A DNA stretch of 64,000 nt from CAYNXB01 sp964401045. Its GTDB lineage: Bacteria; Pseudomonadota; Alphaproteobacteria; Sphingomonadales; Sphingomonadaceae. The translations under genes were made by a program, and so were the position numbers. Location of the stretch: contig CAYNXB010000005.1 of the NCBI GenBank assembly GCA_964401045.1, forward strand, positions 8,746-72,745, written 5' to 3'. Positions 33,174-41,388 of this stretch are shown piece by piece. Under the pieces are notes generated by a model. That model was not told the origin of the DNA. It saw nothing but the letters and a program-made list of their open reading frames with translations, and did not search any database. How positions within the stretch are numbered: the first letter of the stretch is position 1; each line of letters starts with the position of its first letter.

Positions 33174-35153
33174 CTACTTGCTCAGCTTAGATAGGATTTG
33201 CGGTACGATTTTTTCAGGGGTGAAGCCGAAATGCTCGAACAGCACTTCGGCCGGCGCCGAAGCGCCGAAGCGGTCCAGCCCGATGGCGAGGCCATCGCTG
33301 CCGATGAAGCGTTCCCACCCGAGCGTGACGCCGGCCTCGATCGAAACCTTGAGCGCATCGCGCGGCAGGATGTCGGCCCGATAGGCCGCGTCCTGCTTCT
33401 GGAACAATTCGACGCACGGCATCGAGACGACATCCGCGCCAACACCCTGCGCTTCCAGCGCGTCGGCCGTGGCGAGCGCAACCGCCACCTCGGAACCGGT
33501 CGCTACCAGCACCACCCGGCGCGCGGCGTTGGCAGCGCGCAGGCGATAGCCGCCTTTGGCGCTGCGGTTTTCACCTGCGTCATCGCGCACCGGCGGCAGG
33601 TTCTGGCGTGACAGCGCGAGTACCGACGGCGTCTTTGGCGTCTGCAACGCCAGCTCCCAGCATTCGGCGGTCTCGATCGCGTCCGCCGGACGGAATACAT
33701 TGAGGTTGGGGATCAGCCGCAGGCTCATCACCTGCTCGATCGGCTGGTGCGTCGGTCCGTCCTCGCCGAGACCGATCGAATCGTGCGTCAGCACATAGAC
33801 CACGCGGATCTGCTGCAGCGCCGAGAGGCGGATCGCGTTGCGGGCGTAGTCGCTGAAGATCAGGAACGTGCCGCCGTAAGGCATCACGCCGCCGTGCAGC
33901 GCCATGCCGTTCATCGCCGCCGCCATGCCGAACTCGCGGATGCCGTAATAGAGATATCGGCCGGCGTAGTCCGCCCTGGTCAGCGGGGTCGTGAACGCGG
34001 TCTTGGTGTTGTTCGAGCCGGTCAGATCGGCTGAACCGCCGATCAGTTGCGACAGCTTCTCGGTCAGCGGGCCAAGCGCCATTTCCGAAGCCTTGCGGGA
34101 GGCGACCTTCGGCGGCTCCTTGGCGAGCGCTGCGTAGTGATCCGCGAGCGCCGGCCCCGCACGCGGGCCAACTTCGGCGAACTGTCCCTCGAACGCGGCC
34201 TTTTTCGCGCTGGCGTCGAGCCGGGCCTGCCATTCCTTGCGCGCCCTGGCGCCCGGTTCCCCGAGCGCGCGCCAATTGGCGAGGATATCACCCGGGATGA
34301 CGAACGGTTCGGCCGTCCAGCCGAGATATTCGCGCGCCGCGGCGATCTCATCCGCGCCGAGCGGGTTGCCGTGGACCGCAGATGTGCCCTGCTTGTTGGG
34401 CGCGCCCTTGCCGATCACCGTCTTGCACGCGACCAGCGAGGGCCGCGGATCGGCGGCCGCTTCGGCCAGCGCGCGGCGAATATCGGCCGGATCGTGCCCA
34501 TCGCACTTGGCGGTGTGCCAGCCTGTCGCGCGGTAACGCGCCGGAATATCTTCACTGGTCGACAGGTCCGTATGGCCGTCGATCGTAACGTCGTTATCGT
34601 CCCACAGTACGATCAGGTTGCCGAGGCCGAGATGTCCGGCAAGGCCGATCGCCTCATGGTTGACGCCTTCCATCAGGCATCCGTCACCGGCCATGACCCA
34701 CGTCCGGTGATCGACCAGCTGGTCACCGAACAGCGCATTGAGGTGCCGCTCGGCGATCGCCATGCCCACCGCCATGGCCAGGCCCTGCCCGAGCGGGCCG
34801 GTGGTCGCCTCGACTCCATCGATGAGGAAGTTTTCCGGGTGTCCGGCGCACGGGCTGCCTAGTTGGCGGAAGTTGCGGATGTCTTCCATCGTCGGCGATG
34901 CGTAGCCGGTAAGGTGAAGCAGCGAGTAGATCAGCATCGAGCCGTGGCCGGCCGACAGCACGAAGCGGTCACGATCGGGCCAATGCGGATCGGCCGGATC
35001 GAACTTCAGGAATTCCGAGAACAGCACCGTGGCGACGTCGGCCATGCCCATCGGCATGCCCGGGTGGCCGATGTTGGCCTTCTGGACCGCGTCCATCGAC
35101 AGGGCGCGGATGGCGTTCGCCATCGGCGCGAGGCGGGACGGATCGAGGCTCAT
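33174..35153 (-). CDS. tkt: Transketolase
   Basis: A 659-aa thiamine-diphosphate enzyme that moves two-carbon units in the pentose phosphate pathway. TPP-binding segments are GHPGMPMGMA, TTGPLGQGLAMAVGMA, VMAGDGCLMEGVNHEA and WDDNDVTIDG. The middle domain has FGMAAAMNGMALHGG and LTHDSIGLGEDGPTHQPIE. ATG 35153 gives the standard MSLDPSRLAPMANAIRALSMD start. It is the first gene of the operon and is divergent from the zapA locus by about 208 bp, a region that should hold both promoters. Confidence 0.97.
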   Translation of the reverse strand: MSLDPSRLAPMANAIRALSMDAVQKANIGHPGMPMGMADVATVLFSEFLKFDPADPHWPDRDRFVLSAGHGSMLIYSLLHLTGYASPTMEDIRNFRQLGSPCAGHPENFLIDGVEATTGPLGQGLAMAVGMAIAERHLNALFGDQLVDHRTWVMAGDGCLMEGVNHEAIGLAGHLGLGNLIVLWDDNDVTIDGHTDLSTSEDIPARYRATGWHTAKCDGHDPADIRRALAEAAADPRPSLVACKTVIGKGAPNKQGTSAVHGNPLGADEIAAAREYLGWTAEPFVIPGDILANWRALGEPGARARKEWQARLDASAKKAAFEGQFAEVGPRAGPALADHYAALAKEPPKVASRKASEMALGPLTEKLSQLIGGSADLTGSNNTKTAFTTPLTRADYAGRYLYYGIREFGMAAAMNGMALHGGVMPYGGTFLIFSDYARNAIRLSALQQIRVVYVLTHDSIGLGEDGPTHQPIEQVMSLRLIPNLNVFRPADAIETAECWELALQTPKTPSVLALSRQNLPPVRDDAGENRSAKGGYRLRAANAARRVVLVATGSEVAVALATADALEAQGVGADVVSMPCVELFQKQDAAYRADILPRDALKVSIEAGVTLGWERFIGSDGLAIGLDRFGASAPAEVLFEHFGFTPEKIVPQILSKLSK

Positions 35154-35361
35154 TACGCAGGCACTCCTGGCACGGGTTCGCGGGAGGCGATCGGTGGGCC
35201 GATTTCGGCAGGGGCCGATTCGGTGCGCGGCCTCTCTTGCGAAGGCACCGCCGTGCGTCAAGCGCAGCCCCGGAACGGCTCACCGCCGATGCGAAAGGGT
35301 ATTCACAGGTTTAACGCCCAACCCTTTGCCTTTCTGGGATGCTTTGAGTTAACCCGTCTTC

Positions 35362-35541
35362 ATGGCGGGGGAGCGAGAACAGCAAGCTCTGGCGCGCATT
35401 GACGCGGCGCTCGCACGGATCGAGGCTGCGGCCGCGCGCCCTGTATCCACACCGTCCTCATCCGACGACGGCGCACTGCGTGCCCAGGTAACCGACGCCT
35501 TGCGCGATCTCGACCGCCTGATCGGAGCGCTCCAGACATGA
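35362..35541 (+). CDS. Short coiled-coil protein upstream of zapA (ZauP-position, candidate)
   Basis: A 59-aa reading frame from ATG 35362 to TGA 35541, 10 bp before zapA. Two helical blocks have heptad-like hydrophobics: L10, I13, L17, I20 and L39, V43, L47, L50, I54, L57, separated by a Pro/Ser-rich hinge (PVSTPSSSDDG). In Caulobacter the coiled-coil protein ZauP is encoded next to zapA and binds ZapA to focus the Z-ring. Position and coiled-coil character suggest a minimal ZauP-like partner, but sequence homology cannot be shown by eye. Confidence 0.7.
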   Translation: MAGEREQQALARIDAALARIEAAAARPVSTPSSSDDGALRAQVTDALRDLDRLIGALQT

Positions 35542-35551
35542 GCCTGGGCAT

Positions 35552-35866
35552 ATGAGCAACGTCACTCTCGACCTGGGCGGGCGCAGCTACGCGGTCGCCT
35601 GCGAAGACGGGCAGGAAGCGCACATCCTCGGCCTCGGGCAAGCAATCGACTCCAAGCTCGCTACCATGAACCTCGCGGGTCAGTCGGAGGCGCGGATGCT
35701 GCTATTCGCGGCGCTGCTGATGGCGGACGAATGCCACGAGTTGAAGAAGGGCAGCGCACACTCCGCCTCGCCCGCCGGGCCGGATCTCGGTGAAGCGCTC
35801 GAAAAGCTCGCCGGTCGGCTAGAGAGTTGCGCGGCGCGGCTTGAGAACGGACCCGCGACCGCCTAG
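35552..35866 (+). CDS. zapA: Cell division protein ZapA
   Basis: A 104-aa protein of the ZapA family, which cross-links FtsZ filaments. The N-terminal fold is MSNVTLDLGGRSYAVACEDGQEAHILGLGQAIDSKL, followed by the central helix SEARMLLFAALLMADECHELK. A low-complexity Ser/Pro hinge and a C-terminal helix (GEALEKLAGRLESCAARLE) follow. It is followed by 6S RNA and the formyl-THF cyclo-ligase gene, the widely conserved proteobacterial order. Confidence 0.93.
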   Translation: MSNVTLDLGGRSYAVACEDGQEAHILGLGQAIDSKLATMNLAGQSEARMLLFAALLMADECHELKKGSAHSASPAGPDLGEALEKLAGRLESCAARLENGPATA

Positions 35867-35879
35867 ATACTGGTGCGAC

Positions 35880-36018
35880 GGGTACTGCCCGGTACGAGCC
35901 GCACGAAAATCCCTGGGGCTATAAGCAATCCACGGGGGCCGTCCCTGGTGAGACCCTGGTCTCGCACATATGGTTCCCACCTGACGTTAGGCGTCAGAGG
36001 ATTTCCCGGCACCGACCC
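35880..36018 (+). ncRNA. ssrS: 6S RNA
   Basis: The zapA-fau spacer folds as a long 6S-type hairpin. The outer stem pairs GGGTACTGCCCGG (from 35880) with CCCGGCACCGACCC (to 36018). Inside it AAATCC pairs with GGATTT, a central bubble follows, the apical hairpin is GAGACC-CT-GGTCTC, and a side hairpin is GACG-TTAGG-CGTC. 6S RNA mimics an open promoter and sequesters sigma-70 polymerase. Ends are approximate to within about 5-10 nt. Confidence 0.85.
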
Positions 36019-36076
36019 ATGGTGGTCCCGTCACCCACCCCTCGACTTCCGAACTCCGGCGCGGCAAGGCAGCGCG

Positions 36077-36664
36077 ATGGACAGTCCCAAACAGATCAAG
36101 AAGCAAATCCGCAAGCGCTTGCTCGAAGCACGTCGCGAACATGCCGCGACTCTCCCGGAAAGCACACGCGGGTTGCTGTTCAAGCGCCCGCCGGCGACGG
36201 TGGCCGACATCATTCCCTCGGACGCCGTAATCGGCCTCTATCGCGCAGATCCAGGTGAAGCGCCGGCAGGCGGCTACGCCAGGTTTTTCCTCGAAGCCGG
36301 GCACACCATCGCCCTGCCCTGGCTGACCGGACTCGACGCGCCGATGCGCTTCCGCGTCCACACCGACCCCTATGGGGAAACCGACCTCGAGGAGGGCTTC
36401 TTCGGGCTGATGCAGCCAAGCCCGGCTGCCAGGGAAGTGACGCCTGACGTGCTGATCATGCCGCTCGTCGCGTTCACCGAGAACGGCGATCGCATCGGCC
36501 AAGGCGGTGGTTTCTACGACAAGTGGCTCGGCGCCCATCCGGATGTGATGCGCATCGCGCTCGCGTGGGATATCCAGAAGGTCGACGAAATGCCGGTCGA
36601 GCCGCACGATATGCGCGTCACCGCGGTGGTGACGCCGACCCGGCTCTACGGACCCTTCGCATGA
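36077..36664 (+). CDS. fau: 5-formyltetrahydrofolate cyclo-ligase
   Basis: A 195-aa enzyme that turns 5-formyl-THF into 5,10-methenyl-THF using ATP. Landmarks are KQIRKRLLEARREHAA near the start, IGLYRADPGEAP, HTIALPWLTG and the conserved GQGGGFYDKWLGAHP (about residue 144), with a C-terminal DMRVTAVVTPT. ATG 36077 lies beyond the 6S RNA; an in-frame extension would run through that RNA. It overlaps the DUF2842 gene by 4 bp (ATGA). Confidence 0.93.
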   Translation: MDSPKQIKKQIRKRLLEARREHAATLPESTRGLLFKRPPATVADIIPSDAVIGLYRADPGEAPAGGYARFFLEAGHTIALPWLTGLDAPMRFRVHTDPYGETDLEEGFFGLMQPSPAAREVTPDVLIMPLVAFTENGDRIGQGGGFYDKWLGAHPDVMRIALAWDIQKVDEMPVEPHDMRVTAVVTPTRLYGPFA

Positions 36665-36876
36665 GGAACGAGCCGACCTGGCGCATCCCGGTCGGCATCC
36701 TCCTCCTGCTGGCGGGCCTGACGGCCTATGCGCTGATTATCGCGCGCTATGCGCCGGGGCTGATCGGCGGATGGCCGACTCTCGCGCAGGCAGTGGTCTA
36801 TCTGGTGCTCGGAATCGTGTGGCTGCTGCCGCTCAAGCGCTTCCTGATCTGGATGGAAACCGGACGTTTCCATTGA
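36661..36876 (+). CDS. DUF2842 small membrane protein
   Basis: A 71-aa protein with two membrane helices (residues about 10-30 and 43-60) and the family ending LPLKRFLIWMETGRFH. DUF2842 is a small family found mainly in alphaproteobacteria. It is translationally coupled to fau. Role unknown. Confidence 0.88.
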   Translation: MRNEPTWRIPVGILLLLAGLTAYALIIARYAPGLIGGWPTLAQAVVYLVLGIVWLLPLKRFLIWMETGRFH

Positions 36877-36892
36877 CCTGAAAAGTCCCAAG

Positions 36893-36969
<77 letters not shown>

Positions 36970-37091
36970 GCATTCGGGCGTGGCGCCGCTTGGGAGCCGC
37001 GCCACTAGGGCAGCGGTCCGGGGCTGTCAACGCCGCTTTCCGCCGCATAAATCGAACCCGCCCGTTAACCATATTTTCGCCTCTCCGAGCG

Positions 37092-37541
37092 ATGTTCCGG
37101 CATCGGTTTTTGAGGGGGGCTATCGTGCGCGTAGGTATTGCGCTGGCGGCAATGGGGGCGATGTGGGGGCTGCCGGCGCATGCCGCTGGCCCGCAAGTAG
37201 AAGGCGCGATCTATCTTGAACGCGGCGATCTCGGCGAACGTCTGGTCGAGCCTGCCAGCGAGCTTCGATCGGGCGACAAAGTAGTACTGCTGGTGCGCTG
37301 GCGCGCCGCCGGCGACCGCGACGGCTTCACCGTAACCACCCCGGTACCGTCCGCCCTCGCCTTCCAGCGCGATAGCTCCGACACGGTCGAAGTGTCGGTC
37401 GACGGCGGGCGCAGCTGGGCCCGACCCGGCCGCCTGAAGGGCGCACGGCCGGAACAGGTGACGCATCTAAGGTGGAAGATCGGCGCGCGGCAGGCTGCGC
37501 AGGGCTCGGGCAGCTTCGCCTACAGCGCGTTCGTGCGCTGA
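37092..37541 (+). CDS. Secreted hypothetical protein (beta-rich envelope domain)
   Basis: About 149 aa from ATG 37092. A signal peptide near residues 11-35 (IVRVGIALAAMGAMWGLPAHA) is followed by a domain with VEGAIYLERG, LRSGDKVVLLVRWRA, GFTVTTPVPSALAFQRDSSDTVEVSVDGGRSW and THLRWKIG. This pattern resembles single DUF11-type extracellular beta domains (VTVTNPVPxxLxF, then a Trp-containing end). No partner gene is evident. An in-frame GTG at residue 12 is a possible alternative start. Confidence 0.7.
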   Translation: MFRHRFLRGAIVRVGIALAAMGAMWGLPAHAAGPQVEGAIYLERGDLGERLVEPASELRSGDKVVLLVRWRAAGDRDGFTVTTPVPSALAFQRDSSDTVEVSVDGGRSWARPGRLKGARPEQVTHLRWKIGARQAAQGSGSFAYSAFVR

Positions 37542-37622
37542 TTCGGCACTTCGTATCTCCAGTTTCGGCTCTCGTCTTCGGCCAGCCACCCGATGCGTGG
37601 GGCGCGCTGCGTCGGGCCCTCC

Positions 37623-38951
37623 TCAGTCGGCGAGGAGAAGCACCGGCGTTTCGAGCAGCTTCTTGATCGCCTGGACGAAGCTGGCCGCGTCATGCCCGTC
37701 GACCACCCGGTGATCGCAGCTGATCGAAACATTCATCAGCTTGCGCTTCTCGACCCGCTCGCCGCCCATCCCGTCGGACACGAACATCGGCCGCTCGACG
37801 ATGCGGTTGGGGCCGACGATCGCCACTTCGGGGCGGTTGATCACCGGTGTCGAGGCAATCCCGCCCAACGGCCCGAGCGAGGTGACTGTGATGGTCGAGC
37901 CAGACAGCTCCTCGCTCTTCGCCTTGCCGCTCCGCGCGGCATCGGCGAGGCGCAGTATGTCGCTCGCGAGCTGCCACAGGTTCTTGCCCTGCGCATCGCG
38001 TATCACCGGGACCATCAGCCCGGCGTCGGTCTGCGTCGCCATGCCGATGTGCACCGCGCCCGAGCGACTGATGACGTTAGCCTCGTCGTCGTAGCGCGCG
38101 TTGAGCATCGGGTATTGCGGCAGCGCCTTGCACAACGCGGCAATGAACAGCGGCAGCAGGGTGACCTTTGGCCTGGAACCGCGGTTGTCATTTAGGTCGG
38201 CGCGCAGCTTCTCTAGCTCCGTGACGTCGATTTCCTCGACATAAGTGAAGTGCGGGATCGCGCGCTTCGACGCGGCCATGTTCTCGGCGATGCGCTTGCG
38301 CAGACCGATGACCTTGATCGTCTCGTCGCGCATCGGCTTGCCGGCGGGAGCGTAGCCTTTCGAAGCTCCGTAGGAGAGGAATGCATCGAGGTCGGCATGG
38401 CGAACCCGGGTTCCATCGGCCGAACGCACGTCGGCGAGGTCGATTCCGAGATCCTTGGCGCGCTGGCGGACAGCGGGGCTGGCCAAAACCTTTGCCACGG
38501 TCCGGGCTGCGCCTGTCGAAACCCCGTTCTTCTCCTTCGAAACCGCAGGCGGGCCTTCGACAGGCTCAGGGCTGACGGGAGGCGGTGTGGCCTCTTCGAC
38601 CTGTTGCGCTTCCTCGATCGCCTCATCGACGTCCTCGGCTTCGGGCGTCTCGGCCTCGATCCGCTCCTCCGCCACGTCGGCCTTCGGCGCCGGGGCGTCA
38701 ACTTCCCCGCCTTCGGTCTCGATCACCACCAGCGGCGAGCCGATCGCGATCACGTCGCCGACATCGCCGGCGACTTCGCGCACCACGCCCGAAACGGGGC
38801 TTTCCATCTCGACCGTCGCCTTGTCGGTCATCAGATCGGCAAGCTTGCCGTCCTCCTCCACCGTGTCGCCGATCTTGACGTGCCAGGCGACGATCTCGGC
38901 CTCGGCGATACCTTCGCCGATATCCGGCAATCTGAACGTGTAGGTGCCCAT
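37623..38951 (-). CDS. bkdB: Branched-chain 2-oxoacid dehydrogenase E2 (dihydrolipoyl acyltransferase)
   Basis: A 442-aa E2 core. The lipoyl domain (1-80) has lipoylated K44 in MTDKATVEME. The linker from 85 to 155 is Glu/Pro-rich and contains an in-frame repeat-derived PEPVEG (128-133). The E3-binding domain spans about 158-192 (SPAVRQRAKDLGIDLADV). The catalytic domain has PHFTYVEEIDVTELEKLR and the active His in CDHRVVDGHDAASF. It accepts the acyl group from E1 and passes it to CoA. It follows E1beta by 4 bp. No E3 gene is in the window. Confidence 0.94.
   Translation of the reverse strand: MGTYTFRLPDIGEGIAEAEIVAWHVKIGDTVEEDGKLADLMTDKATVEMESPVSGVVREVAGDVGDVIAIGSPLVVIETEGGEVDAPAPKADVAEERIEAETPEAEDVDEAIEEAQQVEEATPPPVSPEPVEGPPAVSKEKNGVSTGAARTVAKVLASPAVRQRAKDLGIDLADVRSADGTRVRHADLDAFLSYGASKGYAPAGKPMRDETIKVIGLRKRIAENMAASKRAIPHFTYVEEIDVTELEKLRADLNDNRGSRPKVTLLPLFIAALCKALPQYPMLNARYDDEANVISRSGAVHIGMATQTDAGLMVPVIRDAQGKNLWQLASDILRLADAARSGKAKSEELSGSTITVTSLGPLGGIASTPVINRPEVAIVGPNRIVERPMFVSDGMGGERVEKRKLMNVSISCDHRVVDGHDAASFVQAIKKLLETPVLLLAD
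38505..38571. repeat. REP-like inverted repeat (PEPVEG type) inside the E2 gene
   Basis: The arms GCCTGTCGAA (38511-38520) and TTCGACAGGC (38556-38565) are perfect inverses about 35 bp apart. In the coding strand they read CCTGAGCCTGTCGAAGG, giving PEPVEG, and then GTTTCGACAGGC, giving VSTG. This short palindromic unit is a known dispersed type in alphaproteobacterial genomes, usually between genes. Here it keeps the frame and falls in a flexible linker. Confidence 0.7.
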
Positions 38952-38955
38952 CGCG

Positions 38956-40023
38956 TCAGCCCTCGATCAGCTTGTCGATCGCTTCGCCGATGCGGATCGG
39001 CCCGGGGAAGTATGCCCATTCCAGGCTGTGTGGATAGGGCGTGTCGAATCCGGTGACCCGCTCGACCGGCGCTTCGAGGTGGTAGAAGCAGCGTTCCTGC
39101 ACCAGCGCCGCCAATTCCGCGCCGAATCCGCCGGTGCGTGTAGCTTCATGTATCACCAGGCAACGCCCAGTCTTTTCCACGGACTTTTCCACAGCCTCGA
39201 TGTCGAGAGGTACCAGCGTGCGCAAATCGAGGATTTCGGCGTTAACGCCCTTCTCCTCGCATACCGCCGCGGCGACGTGGACCATTGTGCCGTAAGCGAG
39301 CACCGTCAGCGCATCGCCCGTCCGTGCCACCCGCGCCTTGCCCAGCGGGATCGAATAATACCCTTCGGGCACTTCGCTGTCCGGATGGCTTTTCCACGGC
39401 TTGGTCGGGCGATCGTAATATCCGTCGAATGGACCGTTGTAGATCCGCTTCGGCTCGAAGAAGATCACCGGATCGTTGTCCTCAATCGCCGCGATCAAGA
39501 GGCCTTTCGCATCGCGCGGGGTCGAGGGAATCACGGTCTTCAGGCCCGAGACGTGGGCGAAGATCGCCTCCGGACTCTGGCTATGGGTCTGCCCGCCGAA
39601 GATGCCGCCGCCGAACGGGCTGCGCACCGTCATCGGCGCGATGAACTCGCCCGCAGACCGATAGCGCAAACGCGCCGCCTCGCTGATCAACTGGTCGAGG
39701 CCGGGATAGATGTAGTCGGCAAACTGGATCTCCGGCACCGGGCGCATGCCATAAGCCCCCATCCCCACCGCCACGCCGATGATGCCGAGTTCGGAGATCG
39801 GCGTGTCGAACACCCGCGTCTTGCCGTGCTTTTCCTGCAGCCCCGCGGTGCAGCGGAACACGCCGCCGAAATAGCCGACGTCTTCGCCCATCACGATCAC
39901 GTTCGGATCGCGGCCGAGCATGATGTCGAGCGCGTCGTTGATCGCTTCGATCATGTTGATGCGGCGCGTCGGAGCCTCGGCTTCGCTCACCGCAGTGTCG
40001 TTCTCGATCACGCTTGAGGCCAC
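38956..40023 (-). CDS. bkdA2: Branched-chain 2-oxoacid dehydrogenase E1 beta subunit
   Basis: A 355-aa TPP-dependent E1 beta subunit. Diagnostic segments are MIEAINDALDIMLGRDPNVIVMGEDVGYFGGVF, VFDTPISELGIIGVAVGMG, FGGGIFGGQTHSQSPEA and LTVLAYGTMVHVA. The GTG at 40023 lies inside the end of the E1alpha gene, giving a 16-bp overlap and coupled translation; the extra N-terminal residues precede the normal start of the fold. E1alpha and E1beta form the alpha2beta2 decarboxylase. Confidence 0.94.
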   Translation of the reverse strand: MASSVIENDTAVSEAEAPTRRINMIEAINDALDIMLGRDPNVIVMGEDVGYFGGVFRCTAGLQEKHGKTRVFDTPISELGIIGVAVGMGAYGMRPVPEIQFADYIYPGLDQLISEAARLRYRSAGEFIAPMTVRSPFGGGIFGGQTHSQSPEAIFAHVSGLKTVIPSTPRDAKGLLIAAIEDNDPVIFFEPKRIYNGPFDGYYDRPTKPWKSHPDSEVPEGYYSIPLGKARVARTGDALTVLAYGTMVHVAAAVCEEKGVNAEILDLRTLVPLDIEAVEKSVEKTGRCLVIHEATRTGGFGAELAALVQERCFYHLEAPVERVTGFDTPYPHSLEWAYFPGPIRIGEAIDKLIEG

Positions 40024-41288
40024 TTGATGTTCCTCTCGTGGATCGCCTGCGCGGCCTGCTCCTCGAGGTGCCACGGCAGCTCCTCGAACACGTCCTCGAA
40101 CATGGTGTGAAACGGATGATGCAGCCCGTGGCCGAGGATGCCGTTCTTCTCGGCCTCCTTGGTCGCCGCCTTGACCGTTTCGGCCAGCTCTAGGTCCATC
40201 GCCTCGTGCTGCTCCTCGCTCCATTCGCCGAGCGCGATCAGGTGGTCACGCAAGCGCACGATCGGATCGCCGAGCGGCCATTCCTCGCGTTCCTGCGCGG
40301 AGCGGTACTGCGTGGGATCGTCCGACGTAGAATGACCCTCGGCACGATAGGTGAAATGTTCGATCAGCGTCGGCCCGCCGTTGGCGCGTGCCCGGTCCGC
40401 CGCCCAGCGCTCCGCGGCATAGACTGCGAGCGGATCGTTGCCGTCCACCCTGAGCCCGGCGATGCCGTGGCCGATCGCGCGCGCGGCGAAGGTCGTGCGC
40501 TCCGCCCCGGCAAAGCCCGAAAAGCTTGAGATCGCCCATTGGTTGTTGATCACGTTGAACACCACCGGCGCGTTATAGACCGCCGCGAAAGTGAGCGCGG
40601 AATGGAAGTCACCCTCCGCGGTTGAGCCTTCGCCCAGCCAGGTGGCGGCGATGCGGCTGTCGTGATGGATCGCGCTCGCCATCGCCCAGCCCACCGCTTG
40701 CGGCGCCTGGGTCGCGAGGTTGCCGCTGATGGTGAAGAAGCTTTGAGACCTGCTCGAATACATGATCGGCAGCTGGCGGCCCTTCAGCTTGTCGCCGCGG
40801 TTCGAATAGATCTGGTTGATCATCTCGACCAGCGGGTAGCCCCGCACCATCAGCACACCCTGCTGACGGTACGAAGGGAACACCATGTCATCCGCCGCGA
40901 GCGCGTGGGCCGCCGCGACCGAGGTCGCCTCTTCGCCGGTGCACTTCATGTAGAAGCTGGTTTTGCCTTGCCGCTGGCCACGATACATCCGTTCGTCGAA
41001 CGCGCGCACGAGCGCCATGTCTCGCAGCATCTGCCGCAGGGCATCGGGCGACAGGCGCGGGTCCCACGGGCCATGCGACCGGTTGTCTTCGCCGAGCACG
41101 CGGATCAGGTCGGTACATAGCGGATTGGTCTCCGCTGCCGGACACGCCTCGTCAGGACGGGGTTGAGCGCCTGCTTCCGAAATCGGGATGTGCGAGAAAT
41201 CGACCGTGTCGCCCGGGCGGAACTTCGGTTCCGGCACGTGCAGCTCGAGCCGCGGACGATTCGATTTTGGCGAGACGGGCTCGGCCAA
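40008..41288 (-). CDS. bkdA1: Branched-chain 2-oxoacid dehydrogenase E1 alpha subunit
   Basis: A 426-aa subunit that decarboxylates branched-chain 2-oxoacids with TPP. The cofactor motif is GEGSTAEGDFHSALTFAAVY ending in NNQWAIS. HFTYRAEGHSTSDDPTQYR is the phosphorylation-loop region of the E1 family. The long N-terminal arm (about 70 residues, PRLELHVPEPKFRPGDTVDFSHI) is typical of bacterial BCKDH E1alpha rather than PDH. The start is TTG 41288, supported by AGGAGT about 7-12 nt upstream. A GC hairpin lies in the leader. Confidence 0.93.
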   Translation of the reverse strand: MAEPVSPKSNRPRLELHVPEPKFRPGDTVDFSHIPISEAGAQPRPDEACPAAETNPLCTDLIRVLGEDNRSHGPWDPRLSPDALRQMLRDMALVRAFDERMYRGQRQGKTSFYMKCTGEEATSVAAAHALAADDMVFPSYRQQGVLMVRGYPLVEMINQIYSNRGDKLKGRQLPIMYSSRSQSFFTISGNLATQAPQAVGWAMASAIHHDSRIAATWLGEGSTAEGDFHSALTFAAVYNAPVVFNVINNQWAISSFSGFAGAERTTFAARAIGHGIAGLRVDGNDPLAVYAAERWAADRARANGGPTLIEHFTYRAEGHSTSDDPTQYRSAQEREEWPLGDPIVRLRDHLIALGEWSEEQHEAMDLELAETVKAATKEAEKNGILGHGLHHPFHTMFEDVFEELPWHLEEQAAQAIHERNIKWPQA

Positions 41289-41307
41289 GCGGTAACTCCT
41301 GTGGCGG

Positions 41308-41338
41308 CCGGGCTTCGTCAGCCCGGTACTTTTCTTTT
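41308..41338 (+). terminator. GC hairpin with T-run, plus-strand orientation, in the E1alpha leader
   Basis: CCGGGCT-TCGTC-AGCCCGG forms a perfect 7-bp stem and is followed by TACTTTTCTTTT, the form of a plus-strand intrinsic terminator. Yet both flanking genes are on the minus strand. It may stop antisense transcription into thyA or act as a leader hairpin for E1alpha. Confidence 0.55.
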
Positions 41339-41388
41339 AGCGACGCGACATTTTATTACGCATCCAGGAACAGGTCAACGATCCAGAG

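Noticed and set aside
35873..36076. N-terminal extension of the formyl-THF cyclo-ligase
   Set aside because: The extension covers the 6S RNA; the family N-terminus begins at ATG 36077.
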